Assembly (NCBI GenBank): GCA_000181795.3
Contig: CM012955.1
Location: forward strand, 14,121,284 to 14,185,283
DNA: 64,000 nucleotides
Direction: 5' to 3'
Source of the DNA: Trichinella spiralis
Taxonomy: Eukaryota; Nematoda; Enoplea; Trichinellida; Trichinellidae
The translations under genes and the position numbers were made by a program. Shown piece by piece: positions 23,347 to 36,443 of the stretch (the stretch's first letter is position 1; every line of letters begins with the position of its first letter). Under the pieces are notes generated by a model. That model was not told the DNA's origin, did not search any database, and saw nothing but the letters and a program-made list of their open reading frames with translations.

Positions 23347-25304
23347 TCAAACATTCCCACCATTTCTCCACTTTGGCAGTTTCATTGGAGAAGATGAAAG
23401 TTGGTCGTCGTTGTTGAAATTTTCCACGTCCGCACCGTGGAACAATGTCGACAGTGCAGTGGTGTCGAGCGGTTTTCTCTTCGTAAAACGTTTGGTGACG
23501 TGTTGATGTTCGACGGCAACTTCACTGCTGTCCTGTTCGTTACGTTGATCCAAAATATCCGTACTAGAGTCGGCCAACAACTGGGAACTGAGAAGTTGGG
23601 ATTGATGAAATGTGCCACCAAAATTCTGCCCTTGAGTAGAATCAGGCGAATAGGGATCAGATCGCAGCGAACTTCTCGCATCTGAAAAATCCAACTTTGC
23701 AGACTGCAAAACGTGGCTGGATAGGGGAAAAAATGGTGCAGCTGGAACTAGCAACTTGTGCTTGTTCCACTTTACTTGTTTGGTCACAGCCAAGTTGGGT
23801 GCTGCTTTGCGGTTCTGCGGTGCTCAGTTGGCTGCGGCTGTACTGCGTGGGAGACAACGAAAGCAGATCGCTGAAAAATGCAAAATCCCCAACGGCAGCC
23901 GGTGAATTGGCGACAACTTCCAGTTGAGCCTGTGATCGATCCAATGCATGCTTGTGAAGCTGGGTGAAAAATGTCAACTCTCCTCTTGCGGACAGGGTCG
24001 TCTGCAAGTAGTCGTTGTTGCCGCTGTGCTCTTGCAGACCACTGGGACCAGCAGTTGCTGTTCGTTGTGGCTGCAAAACGGACAATGGCCGCCGAGGGCA
24101 ATTTTCCAATTCTGCAGCGTGGTCGGCAAAAAGCACCGGCGAATCTGGCGCCTCTGACGGCTGGGCTTGGAAATCAGCATCCGGGCACTGATTGTGTTCA
24201 CCGACTGCAAACTCTGCTGCTGAAATGGCGCCGTCAACATTGCCTACAACGATCTGTCCCAAATCTGCTTCGACCACTTGTGCAAATCTTGGGCGAACAT
24301 CCAGCCGGTGGGCAACGATATCCACCATCCATTTCAACAGTCCAAAAATCCCATCCGAATCATCGTTGTCGTTTCCAATCCGCCTTGATCGGTATTCACA
24401 AGCAAGCATCAGCTGCGTAGCCTCTGCATTTTTCAAAGTAGAACAAAACTCTGGTCCAAAATCAGCTGAATGGAACTTTTGTAAAAGTTCCACGATATTG
24501 TCCACAAGAACGTCCAGCCGCTTGTATTGAAATGTCAGTATGCTCTTTTTGGGCAAGTTGACAATATGAGCATTCAACTTTGACAAATCCAAAAAGCATC
24601 TCAATTCACAATTGCCAGTCACAACTTCGTGAAATGGAACTCGGCCTGCAGAAAGGTGGTTCGTGGGAAAAGCAAACCGCTTTAAGCTGCCAGTTGTAAA
24701 AGCGAGACATATTTGTCGAAAATTGTCCCAACAATCACCACCTGGTGTCGCAGTTGTGACGACCGTTGTCGATGCGGGTTTGGAAAAATTGGAACCAGAC
24801 AAGCGGTCAAAATGTGAAATCACTGCCCGAGGATCAGCTCCACCACTGCGCACTGCTCTCGAAAGCAACCTCGAAATTAAGGCGTTCACGTTCAACCGAC
24901 TGCGTGACAGCAGGCTTGGATGTCCATTTCCGGCAACGTGAATATTGAAATTCACAACTGGACGTTCAACAGCCAACTTGAAGAGTGGATTTTTCTCATC
25001 AGTTGTGGCAAATTTCCTTCGTTCAGTGATCATTTGGTTGAACTTGACAACTGCAACGCTAGATAACACTTCCACTGGGCGCAGGTTCGTTGTCGATCAA
25101 CAGCAGAAGAAGGTCGGAATTGGCCAGAAGCACAATTTCAAACAGAACTTTCGAATAGATCACTAAAATGATTGGAAATGAGAAACGGATACGAGGAAAA
25201 TGTTCTTTCTCACGTTGAATATTTCGAAGGATCGCTTCAATTTGATCGAATCGTTGTTCAATTTCTTCAATGCGACGAAAAAGATCCGAATCAACAAAAG
25301 CCAT
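23347..25304 (-). CDS. Unrecognised three-exon gene, 566 aa
   Basis: Exons 25304-25214, 25050-23776 and 23681-23347 join through GT-AG introns (CAAC|GTGAGA..GTTGCAG|TTG and ACAA|GTAAAG..TTTTTCAG|ATG) with matching phases, giving 566 aa. The start MAFVDSDLFRRIEEIEQRF begins a short amphipathic coiled coil (about 7-30). The middle is globular, with NPLFKLAVERPVVNFNIHV and a hydrophobic/charged region to about residue 280. The last 250 residues are Ser/Gln/Pro-rich and probably disordered, including CxxH/CPxA-like pieces that do not form a clear zinc finger. I do not recognise a family. The two splice junctions, each rescuing an otherwise broken frame, are the main evidence that it is real. The GC content is higher than in the flanks, as for the other coding regions. 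Confidence 0.65.
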
Positions 25305-26407
25305 CCACGAGTGGGTGAAAACAACTAAATTGATAAAAGAAAAATAAAACCAATTCTACATCATAAATCACACTTTTTCTCTGATTATTGTTGTTAATTT
25401 TCTTTTCTGCTTTACAAATCAAATTGAATCCAAATTCCATTCTGGAACAATTGAACAATTTGATTTAAACCTCATAAAAGAACTGTCAATTTGATGAAAT
25501 GGGGAATTTTTGTCACCAGCCGTTTATTAATTGATTAAATGCTCGTTGAATGCAAAAAAAAAATAAATTTCAGACAGCATACCTGAACATTTATTTACTT
25601 CAGCCTATTGTTTCTTCAAGCATTGCAATTGTATTCGTACGCTACTGAAAAGTAAAATAAAAAAAACAATTTCATGAACTTGAAAATCAATAAATAAAAA
25701 AAAAGCACACATTCATTTCCAAATAAATATGGAAAATTATCTACACACGTATAGTGGAACAAACGGCGGATTTAACCCCAAATCTCCCAAAATAGTCACT
25801 GGATTATAGTCAGAAATTTATTTCAAAAGCTAGCCTACAATTGTTATACTATTCATTACAAGTTGTACGGTAAAAGTGCGATTCAATTCAACTGATTTAG
25901 TAGAACATGAAGTAGAAAATTTCCGTTTAAATAAAATTGAAACAGAAAAACAAACAAAAAAAAAACAAATTTCGCTCACCTTTTTATAAATTTACTAGCG
26001 GAAAAAAATGGAAACAACGCAAACTAGAACAGAATGGATTAGTAAAATTATGAATAAATATGATAAAATTCCTAATTTCAAAATTAGAAAATCCAAAATC
26101 AAATTTTGCAAACAAAAGAGAAGAATTGAAAAAAAAATAAAGAAAAGCAATTCGGAAACATGCCGAAAAGAAAGTCGAAAAAAAAGGTACAACTGCACCT
26201 AAAAAATTATTTTTATTTTAATGAACTGATCAATTAAATTACAGTATGATTTGGTGAATAAGAAATCTAAAAAAGAGATGCGTTAACATGAACAAATAGC
26301 GATAACAGCGAAAATTGTGGTAAAACGAACAGCGTAGGGAAGGGGGGGGGGAAGTAAAAATGTAAAATCAATTGTTATTGTGAAGGAATGTGATGATATT
26401 TCAAAAT

Positions 26408-26439
<32 letters not shown>

Positions 26440-26574
26440 AATAATGAAACATTATCAATGATGTATTATACGTGATGAAAGTTGAGTTGCATTTGTAAAA
26501 AATGCGATGAGTAACAATTGTTTGAAAATAACAAAGAGAAGCAAGCCGAATAAAACCTACCAAGTGGGCAAGTT
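25305..26574. other. Intergenic between unknown gene and TRAK gene
   Basis: AT-rich, with (TAA/TGA) repeats at 26408-26448 and a G run at 26342-26351. The last part is the 3' UTR of the TRAK gene. No gene seen. Confidence 0.45.
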
Positions 26575-29500
26575 TTATTCAGCTTTGTTGCCAGTGTTCT
26601 GATTGGCATCGTCGGTGTACAATTTGGTGAACACCGGCATGACGACCATGTGACGAACCCAAGTGCAATTGGTGGCTGAACCCGGTTCAGCGGTCCACAG
26701 ACAGGCCGAATCACCACCGTTGACAACAACAGTGCCCCGTTTGGTGTTGGCGTTGTTGACCAAGTCGAAGCTGTTCACCTCCTGACCACAGCTACAGCAA
26801 CGAGAACTGGAAACAATTAATGGCGCCGATATCAAAGGATAAGAACCAAAAGTCAATTTCGAAGCAAACGACAGCCCGGGTACATTGTACAATCGACTGT
26901 CAACTTGGGGATGCAACACTTGGCTGTTGACAAACGAATATGTGCCTGTCGTATTAACAAAACAGGCTGCGCTCCATTGGGGCAAAGTTTTGTCACAGGA
27001 CGGCATCAGTGAACAGGTGAGCCAACGCTGAATACGGCCCAACAGTCCGCCGGAGTCTTCCACTTCGACTGGATGATCCACGTCAGCGGACGCGGCAATT
27101 TCCTCGTCAGGGTTCGTCGTCTGCTTCGACAACGACCTTTGCAAAGCTTTAAGCTTCAATCGCCGGATGGCCCGGACGAGGTCTTTCGTCCCCGGCACAC
27201 CCGGCACGCCATACTCGGGCGTTGGACACCTACAGAAATTGACGAACACGGTCAAATTTTACAATCGTTTAAACTGTGTTCAATTATTAAATGAAATTTT
27301 TTCAAAACTTCATCACTACTTACCGGCTGCTAACCGATTCGGACGACGGAGGATCCAATTCCGAACAACGGCTGCGATCCGTTTCATCCACCACCATTTC
27401 CAGTGGCGCTGGCGACTAGAATTATTACAAATTGAAAAGTTTAAACAAATAGCTATAATTGATTGATTGATTATTTATTTCATAACTACCTGCCACGGTG
27501 ACTGCCCAAGTGATGACGACGACGGTGGTGATGGTGGTGGTGGTGGTGTCGATTCGATCATCATCAATGGTTTTGATGACTTTTTTTGAATCGGTGGTGG
27601 CGTTGATTTGATCATCGTCATTGGTTCTAATGGAATTTTTGAAACCGGTAATGGTGTTGTCGATTCGATCATCATCAATGGCGACGGCATTTCCATAGCA
27701 GGTGGTGATCTAACCAGCATCGATGACACTGGCACTGTGAACTTCACTGACGTCGGTGAATCCATTGCCAATTGCCATTTCAGTGCTTTCTTCATCAACT
27801 TTGTAGTGTTGGTGTTCGTCTGGAAACTCACTGGCGATTTACTTCGACGCGTCTTGTTCCTTTCGCAGTGGTTCATCAACTCAGTCGCCAGCGAAACGTA
27901 TGCCGATCCGCATTGGATGCCACTGAGCCTAAAATGAATCGTGAAATTATTCAAAAACTACAGTAACCATTTGTATCTCATCAACTGAAAAGTGAAAATG
28001 CAAACAAACAAACAACAATTTTTTTTCTAAATGTTATTGAAATGGGTTTTGTTAATAATTTACTCAATATCAGAATTTGCGACAAGCGTTTTGGTCTCGG
28101 ACTCCGCTTCAATCAAGCTATCCCACAATGCTTCGTATCGCCTCTCCATTTTCTGCATCTCTGTCTTAACTGCGGTGTACATCGACTGGAATGACTGTAA
28201 TTGTTGACTGAGTTCGGCATTTTCTTCTCGGAGCTGTTCATTAACAATGCAAAACAAATTATAAAAGGTAAATTTAAAAAAAAAAAACAAAACAACACAG
28301 CAAATACCTTAGAATTAAGCAAATGTAAATCTTCTATTTCTTTATGAAGATTTTCTAAGAAAGACTGCTGCAGCATGCAGACTTGTTTGCCTTCATTCAG
28401 CTGTTCGCACAGGTTTTGGATTTTCGATTGTGAATCGGCTGAAAAAGAGAGAAAGAGATGTGAAATATTTGCAAATGATTTTCAAGCGCCAACGTACAGC
28501 GTTGTTTACAGTAACGTACGGCGAGAAGTTCCTCTCGATCAACCGAACTTGCTACAATGTCTTTCAAATGTGAAATCTGCGCATTTTGCAATGAACAATT
28601 AATTAATGAATTAGAAAATTTTTTCTACAACTGATATTACTTCGAGCTGCAACTTTTGATTCTGCTCTTCAAGATTCTTCATTTTTGCTTGCAAATCTTG
28701 ATAGCTGAGACCATAGTATCTGTTCAAGCAAGAACAAACAACAAATCAACCGATTAAATTTCAAATTTAAATAAAGAAAAAAGGAATAATTTAATAATAT
28801 TTACGAGTCGTTGATTATCTGGTCCTCTTCTTCTTCAGCCAATGCTCGAAGTAGACTGAGCTTCAGCTGCAGTTCATGCTTCAATTGGGTCATTTCTTCG
28901 TTAGCCTCGACAAGTTTCTTTTCCAACGACTCGTTGGTCTTTTCCAATTCACCGTTACGTTTCAACAAAATCAACCCAACTTGAGCTGCCATATATACTT
29001 CATTCTTGAAAATTAAAGAAAATTAAAAATAAACAAATGGAAAAAAAAACTTTTTTTAAATAAAAAATAATAATTTTTAAAAATTGAATAATTTCCGCAA
29101 ATTGATGTGCAAAGAAGATGGACGTTTTCGAACGGTCGGAAAGTTCAAAAGTCGATATCAAATCACAAAACTGCAATGCAATGACAAAAATTTTCCCCAT
29201 ACTTAAACTGGGCAACTGGTTTTGTTTTTGCTTTTGTTTTTTTTTCATACAATCCTGTACAGTTTGAGATACAGTAATTTGAAATGCTATTTACCAATAA
29301 TGACAAGTAAGTACGAATAATATTTGTCAATTGGAATCAACAAGACTTGTCAAAGTGGATTGGTGTGCATTTGAACAGTTGTCGACGAAACCATGAAATA
29401 TGTGCCAGATGAAAATTGGGCACAACTTGACAATTTTCAAGAATATAAGTGAACCCGAATACACCATAATTATTAAAATATAGTTAGGCTAAAATGTAAA

Positions 29501-32500
29501 CTGTGGACAGACGTTGATTGTTGCTTGAAAAAGTTACACAAATCAGCGTTCAGAAATTGCAAAAAAAACATACAATGAAACGAAAATGTTGCACGGTTGA
29601 ACAAATGCAACGAGCGAGAAAAAGCTCAGCACAGATTAATTTTAGAAGTAAAAAGAAAACACTCACCGAATCGCTGTCGTCATCTGATTTCATCACTTCA
29701 CGTTCTTGCTGAGAATGGTGCACTGAAAAATAAAGAAAACATAATAGTGTAATAATAATAAAACGACTGTAATTGCAAAATTAATTTTTCATGCAAATTT
29801 ACAACTGTTCAGATGAAGTTGAACAGAAAAAGCAACAACACCAAAACAACAACTTTCAACGATAGAAAATAATCTTCGCATTCACTAGTCGGCCAAATCA
29901 AATGCAACAAAAACAAGTCCCATTAAATAAATCACAAAACGAGGACGCCACTTTCCAGATAGTATCAATTGAATAAATATTAAAATAAAATTATTACGAC
30001 ACAACATCCCGTTGCCAGTGCAGGTCGCGTTGAAACAAAAAGAAAAAAAGAACACTCCAAATAATATTCAACAAGTTTCCCTCCAGCGACAATTTCAACC
30101 ACGACAGACAAACAACGGAAGAGAATTTCGTTCAAGATTTTAAGGAAAAAAAATTATTAAATGTTTTTCCAGTTTTTTTTCAATCTGATATTGATCGTAT
30201 ATTTTGCGTGCTGCTGATCAACAACAACAACAACAACAACGTGCCGTATTACAGTTTTCCTTAATTGAAAAAAAAACTATGCCGACAACACACACAATTT
30301 TGTCGCTCAAAACTAAAATACAAGACAGAGATTTGAGAGAGAGAAAGAGAAAAAAAATGCCCTAATAATTCCAATAAATCAACCATCTAATGACAACTAT
30401 AGCCGGTGAAAATTTCTTCCTTGATTCTTTGCTTGCTTTACTGCTTTACATACACGCGCGCACGTAAACAACGAGTAATGGAAAAATGTTGCGCAAAACA
30501 AGTTTGAAAATTGACGAAATGCAAAACAATCTCATAAATATTGTCTGCGGTTATTATTCTTCTACCTGCATTATTGTTAGAAAATATCAAATTGGAACGT
30601 GGCATAAAAGTGTACAGATTATTTTCTGTTTCAAAATAGCACAACGGACACATTCGAAACTACTTACTGCTCATCTTCGAGTGCTTTTGCATAACTCGAA
30701 ACAATTTACAACCATCATAAAAATTATCAGTTCAAAATTGGATGAATTATAAAGTATTATTATTATTATTATCGAATGACAAATGTTGACCAATTGATCG
30801 GTTAACTACCGTGAGAAAAGAAAAGAAAAGAAAATGATTTTCACATGTCAATTTAAACAATCAATTCGCTTTTGTATTTATCAATCAATACAACCAACGT
30901 TCGCAGCAACGTTCTTGAAAAATACAAAACAGTTAGTTCTAACGGCAAAACTTACAGTCGAAAATGTTGACGAGCATTTTTTTTCTGTAAATTTTTCAAA
31001 ACACAAACTGTTGATTGAAAATAAATTGACAAAATTGCGTGAAAAATCGTCGTCCAGAAGAGACGACATTACAGAAAGGTGAAAAAAAATTCCACTGACG
31101 GAACGCTTTTTTTCTTCGAACCTGAATTCCTCAAGACAACTGTAACAACGATAATAATAATAATAATAATGATCAAGTTAATTGATTTTGACGTGTGACG
31201 GCAAATTTGAAAAAAAAACCCCGAAAAATTATGAATTACAAAATTAATACGTAAACTAATACAACAAATGAAATGGATGAATTTTTCAACTGTTCGTGAC
31301 ACTTGACGACAACTGGCCAACGTTCCAAATGTGAACGCACTTCAACGTGCTTGAACGTTGTTCTTTTCTTTTGTACAACAGCACCAAATTTGCGTACGAC
31401 AGAAAGTTTCATCTTGTGATTATTGTAAAATGAGTACAATCGACTGAGCACAATAACCGTCAACACGTACAGCAATTCAATTTGAAAGGCTTGAATTGGA
31501 AATGAAAATGAAGAAAAATAAAAATTCCTTTTTTCCCATCATATAATTAATTGTTAATATACGTAATAAATGAACAGATTAGAGTTGATTAATTAAAACT
31601 GACCTGATCGTAGAAAGAACGTAACGTTTCCTCAACGTAACAAATGAACAAAAGTTGTAAAAAGAAACACCACCACATCCCTTTGAAATGAAAATACTTG
31701 TATACAATGAATTGATAAAAATATTTTTTCAAACAACAACAACAAGTGATGAAATATAAAAGTGTGAGTGATTGGAATGAAATTTTGATTGATGAATGAA
31801 TTTCAATTTCAATTGAATTTGGCTTACTTAAAATTTGCCTAAAATAATCCAATTCAAATTCATCGAAATGGGCAACCATTGATGCTGAAGTTTCTTCGTC
31901 AAAGTCGACAAAGTTCATGATAATTTCAAACACTCGACGATGATAAAAACGAAATGAAAAAGACAATAACGAATAGAACAAACAATTAGTCAAATTTTAT
32001 GACCAGTGCCGATCAAAGTGAAAAAGTAGCAACAGCAAAAAGAAGATACAAAAGTTTAAAAAAATACACACATACGTATATAGATATATAGCTATATATA
32101 TGTATACATATGTATATGCATTGGAGAAGATCGATTCCACAATGAAGAAGATAGTTGAAGAAGCAGCGTAGACGAATAGAAGAGAATCAATATTGAAAAT
32201 GCTGTTTTACTGGTTTTCATCGGCAACATGATTAGCCAGTGGAAAAGAATATATTTTGAGAACATATTCTCGAACAGATGTCAATCCGAAATCAGACCGG
32301 TACAACAACCGATAGACGGATAGACAAGCAGAAGCATGGATGGATGGATGGATGGATAATATAATAAACTGAATGCAGCAGAAGCATCATCATTTCTGAG
32401 CAAAGAAGAATCTAGTGACCACAACTTTCAAAATTTCCAACTCAATTGACAAAAGAAAAAAGTATAAATATGCAAATTCACTCGATTATTATTACTGTTG

Positions 32501-33522
32501 TTCGTGGTGAGAGATGAATTTTTATTAGTGAAGAAAAAATAAAATTGATTTTCCACGAGCCACAATGTCTTTCAGTTCAACGTTGTTCACTCACCGAACT
32601 TTCTCATCAAACAACCAATCAACACGCTGACAATATATTAAAATGAAGTTCACCACATTTCGATACTTTGTTCCATTGTAATTTTAAATTTTTTACATTA
32701 CATAAAAGAAGTTGAACAACAATTTATACGTTGAATGAATAAAAAAAATCAGTAAAATTTGTTGAATACGAAAATTGAAATAACAGTTCGTCTAGATTGT
32801 TTGAAAATTTTCTTCAACAGGCAAATTGTGAAAATGTTGTTTACAGGGATGATAACGGTCAACAGGAGACCAGGCGACAAAAAGCCCCACTTGACAACAA
32901 AGAATATGAAAATGTTGGTGTTAAATTTCACCGTTTTGAAATTGAACAATCATTTTCGACAAATTCTACTCAATGGTCAAGTGAGGAGAAATTTCACACT
33001 TTGACCAGCTGACCTGCTGTAAACAATAAAAACAAGAAGAAAGAAGTACTATCCCAAGTTGCTTGTTTTGTAAACAACATCGAACATCCCCTCAATCAAA
33101 TCAGTCAACCCCTAGACGTTTAAGCTTATTTGAAAAAAAAGAAGCAAAAGATGCAGAATAAGAGAGAAGAGGGTGGTGGGAGGGGGAGGGGAAATTAAAA
33201 TTATTCAATAAAGGCAACTTACATAAATAATCCACTGCTCGTTGAATATCGTAATTAGATACGGACTCTTCGTTGGACAATTTTGCCGCACATAACGATT
33301 GGTGCTCAACTGACGAGCAGTGCGGGATGGACTCGAAAATATGCAATCCGTTCGAAGATGTTAATCGCCGACTGCCAGCTTCAAACTGGTAGTCCCCGTT
33401 GCACCGTAATTCAGCAGAATCTGCAACAAATTATGATCGAAATGATTCGACAAAATTAATTAATACAATCGCAAATTACCTATAAACTCTTTAACTTCAT
33501 TCAGATAATGCTTGTCAGCCAT
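26575..33522 (-). CDS. Milton/TRAK-family kinesin adaptor (HAP1_N domain)
   Basis: TRAK/Milton proteins link kinesin to Miro on mitochondria. Thirteen exons: 33522-33480, 33420-33223, 31932-31828, 31630-31604, 29722-29667, 29004-28805, 28719-28641, 28576-28510, 28438-28308, 28233-28064, 27928-27490, 27415-27324, 27229-26575. All phases agree, giving 753 aa; a second donor at 28498/28497 would add four residues. The HAP1_N signature is at residues 148-160 (MAAQVGLILLKRN), followed by an EEMTQLKHEL heptad region and long coiled coil to about 350. A disordered Met/Pro/Ser-rich region follows, then a TRAK-like CPTPEYGVPGVPGTKDL (537-553) and a Cys-containing C-terminus. The protein is shorter than fly or human homologues (roughly 900-1100 aa). 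The third exon's acceptor and the 27-nt exon are the least certain parts. Confidence 0.86.
32339..32357. repeat. ATGG tetranucleotide microsatellite
   Basis: Four to five tandem ATGG units, inside the second intron of the TRAK gene model. Confidence 0.85.
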
Positions 33523-36440
33523 AATAGCAATAAGCGTTCACTATAAAAATAAAAATGAACAAATAAATATGAAAATAAAACCAAATTACCGTAGGAAAAT
33601 TTTTTAACAAAGGAGAAAGACGATTTGGAGAAAAAGAGGAAAAGTGTCCGCACACACCAGGAACTGAGAGAGACAATGAACGAAAGCGAAAAAAACCACC
33701 ACTTATATAGGCACAAATGTTAATTAATGTAGAGTAATTTTTAAAGTGGATTTTAATGTAAATTTTGTTTAAATTTTTAAACTTTTTCCAACATTAAAAT
33801 TTCCGCGAAAAATAATAAAATTTTGAAAAATATGCATAAATTAATAAATTTTCATTTATTTTCTTTTTTTTTGGAAATATCAATTTCAACGGTGGAAATT
33901 TTACAAACAAGATAAACAGCGCTTCGGTTCGAAGCTGTGAGGAAAATAATATGGATCAAGGTTCTTTTTCTCGCACAGTCGAAGTTCAATCAATCCAATC
34001 GAAGCATTTCGTCTAAATCTGCACGAGCATGATTGATAAAAACAAATTTTTTTTTTAAATTAAAACCTGCAATATTGTACAATGTACTAAAATTTAATAG
34101 AAACACTTGATCAAGTGAAATTATGAAAATTTCTCTCCTCATTCAAAAAGCAACATATTTTCTTGTCAACAACAACAATTAAATTAAAAATTATTCAAAT
34201 TTGAACAGATTGAAACGTGAAAAACTGTGAAAATACTTACTTCTGCAAGTGTTGAAATGACTTATATTTCCCTTTCGAATGATGAATTAAAATGCCAAAA
34301 ATTTTCCACTTGCGTGCGTGCTGAAAGATGCTAATCTATATATCCTGGTCCACCTACGCAGAACAACCACCTGAACACGAAGCTGGCATGAATTTACAAC
34401 TAAAATAAAAAATATATATATATATATATAACAATAACAACAAGAAAAAGCACAATTTTCGCCTATTTGATTCGAAGAAAATTAAAATTATACTTTATTC
34501 AAAAATATACATGTATGTATATACACATATACGCGTGAAACTGATCTAGAAGAAATGATGAAAGATGAAATTTCTCAAACAACTGCCAATGTCGAACAAC
34601 TGACGCATAATTTTATTCAACGCTTGTCAAGTTCAAATAAAGCTCAACATAATCACACTAACTATTAAAATGTATAAATATTGAAAAAATTATTTTTCAA
34701 AAAAAACAACACAAGCAAAATCATTTTCCAAATTTAATAATCAAGAAAATTTTAATTTTTTCAAAATAATCAAAACATTCATATATATACATTCTACATT
34801 CAATTGAAGAAAGAATTCTTAATTACAAATATCAAAAATTGCTCAAGTTCCATTATCCAGTCATCAAAAAAGTAAACAATAAAATTCTATTAAACTAAAT
34901 TACTTCACATATCAATGCAAATTAATTGAAAACTTTTACAATTCTCCTCATTGGGTATGTAAAAACTCTCCTTCAAACAACAAAAACAAACAAATAACAA
35001 TAACCTATGTAAACCTGAGTGTGATTTAATTACAGTAATAAAAAATCATCAAAAATTAATCACCACGTAAGACAATCTACTCATTTGCATAAATTAAGAA
35101 TTTGAAAATAAACAACACTTCACGCGTGACAATACTGAGCCAGTTGTACATTTCAAAATATTAATGATCGATTTTATGAAACTTTTAAAATTTAACAAAA
35201 TGAAAATAAAACACTGAAGAAAAGAAAGAAATAAAATTTGAAAAATGGGGAAAAGAAAGCTGTCAAACGTAATTTCGAAAGAAAATCCAATACAAACGAA
35301 CACATTCAATGAGCACAAGTCAACAATGTGCAAAGTGTTAAATGGTCAGTTCAAATGTAGAATTTATCTTCCTTTTCAAATTTTGTGTTGTGTATTCATT
35401 AGGCAAACATTGTTCGTCCTGTTAGCTTAACAAAGTTTTATTTACAAAACAACTTTTTATTCTCGATCACAATAAAAATTGTTAGCATTACAGATGTATA
35501 CAAACAATTACCAATTCATCAAAATGACAATTATACTGGAATACATTACATTACATTTCATGAATATTAAAATATAAAATTGCTTTTTCATCTACTGACA
35601 ACAGATTATAAATATCATTTGAAAACAGCATGCATATGAACTGTCACCTCATGGTTAATTGTCTTGAAATAATTGTCAAAAATAAATGTGAAAACAATCA
35701 CAATGTGTAAAGAAAAATCATTAAAATTTATTTGAAAACATTAAAAAGATACAAACTTCTGTAAATGTTGTTCTGTGAGCGCAGGAATGAAGATGAAGTT
35801 CCACCAGACTAAAAGTGCGGCGAAAATTAAAGTAAAAAATGAAAAATTTAATTCTACTTGAAAAACTTCAATACTTTGTAGAAAAGCAAAATTCACTGAA
35901 GCGACAGTGCGTACTGAAAACTTGCAACAATAAGAGCAATGATTTTAAATAAAATACAGTAAATTTGATAGACAAGTAGATTATCAACAACTGAATCGAC
36001 TACATTAAGAAAAAGAACACCATTTTCATAATTTATTCAGTGTGTGCTTTTGATAATTATTTTCATTACATAACAATTAATTTAATTTAAAAGTTAAATA
36101 GTGATTTTTATTTTTTTCCATCCAATAGCAACAGCCAAACTAAGCGCTGATAACAAGGAACACAGGCAGTCATACTTTGGACCACCTCCAATATTTCTGC
36201 TGTTTAACGGTGTGCTTCCATCTGTATGCCCTGCTTTCATATACATGGGACATACTACCACCATGATTTAGTACAAGAAATAGTTCAGATATACCGTCCG
36301 AACAAAGAAAGAAAATTTTCTTCTACCCGAGAGCTTAATAAAAATAATAACTTCATTGTGATGGGATGAAGTACAGAATAAAGACAAAAAATATTTTAGA
36401 AAAAACAGTTCACTAAAGTGTAAATTTCACCACAAATAAT
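33523..36440. other. AT-rich 5' flank of TRAK gene, no gene
   Basis: Probably holds 5' UTR exons and promoter of the TRAK gene. A (TA)n run lies at 34411-34430. ORFs here are short and low-complexity. Confidence 0.4.
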
Positions 36441-36443
36441 ATA

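Noticed and set aside
23697-24948. Plus-strand ORFs opposite the unknown 566-aa gene
   Set aside because: Antisense shadows of the long minus-strand exon; no splice logic or motifs support them.
31589-31715. Longer exon reading MWWCFFLQLLFICYVEETLRSF for the TRAK gene
   Set aside because: EETLR resembles TRAK text, but this choice breaks phase with the next exon (29722), whereas the 27-nt exon fits both sides; the hydrophobic run is also out of place in an adaptor protein.
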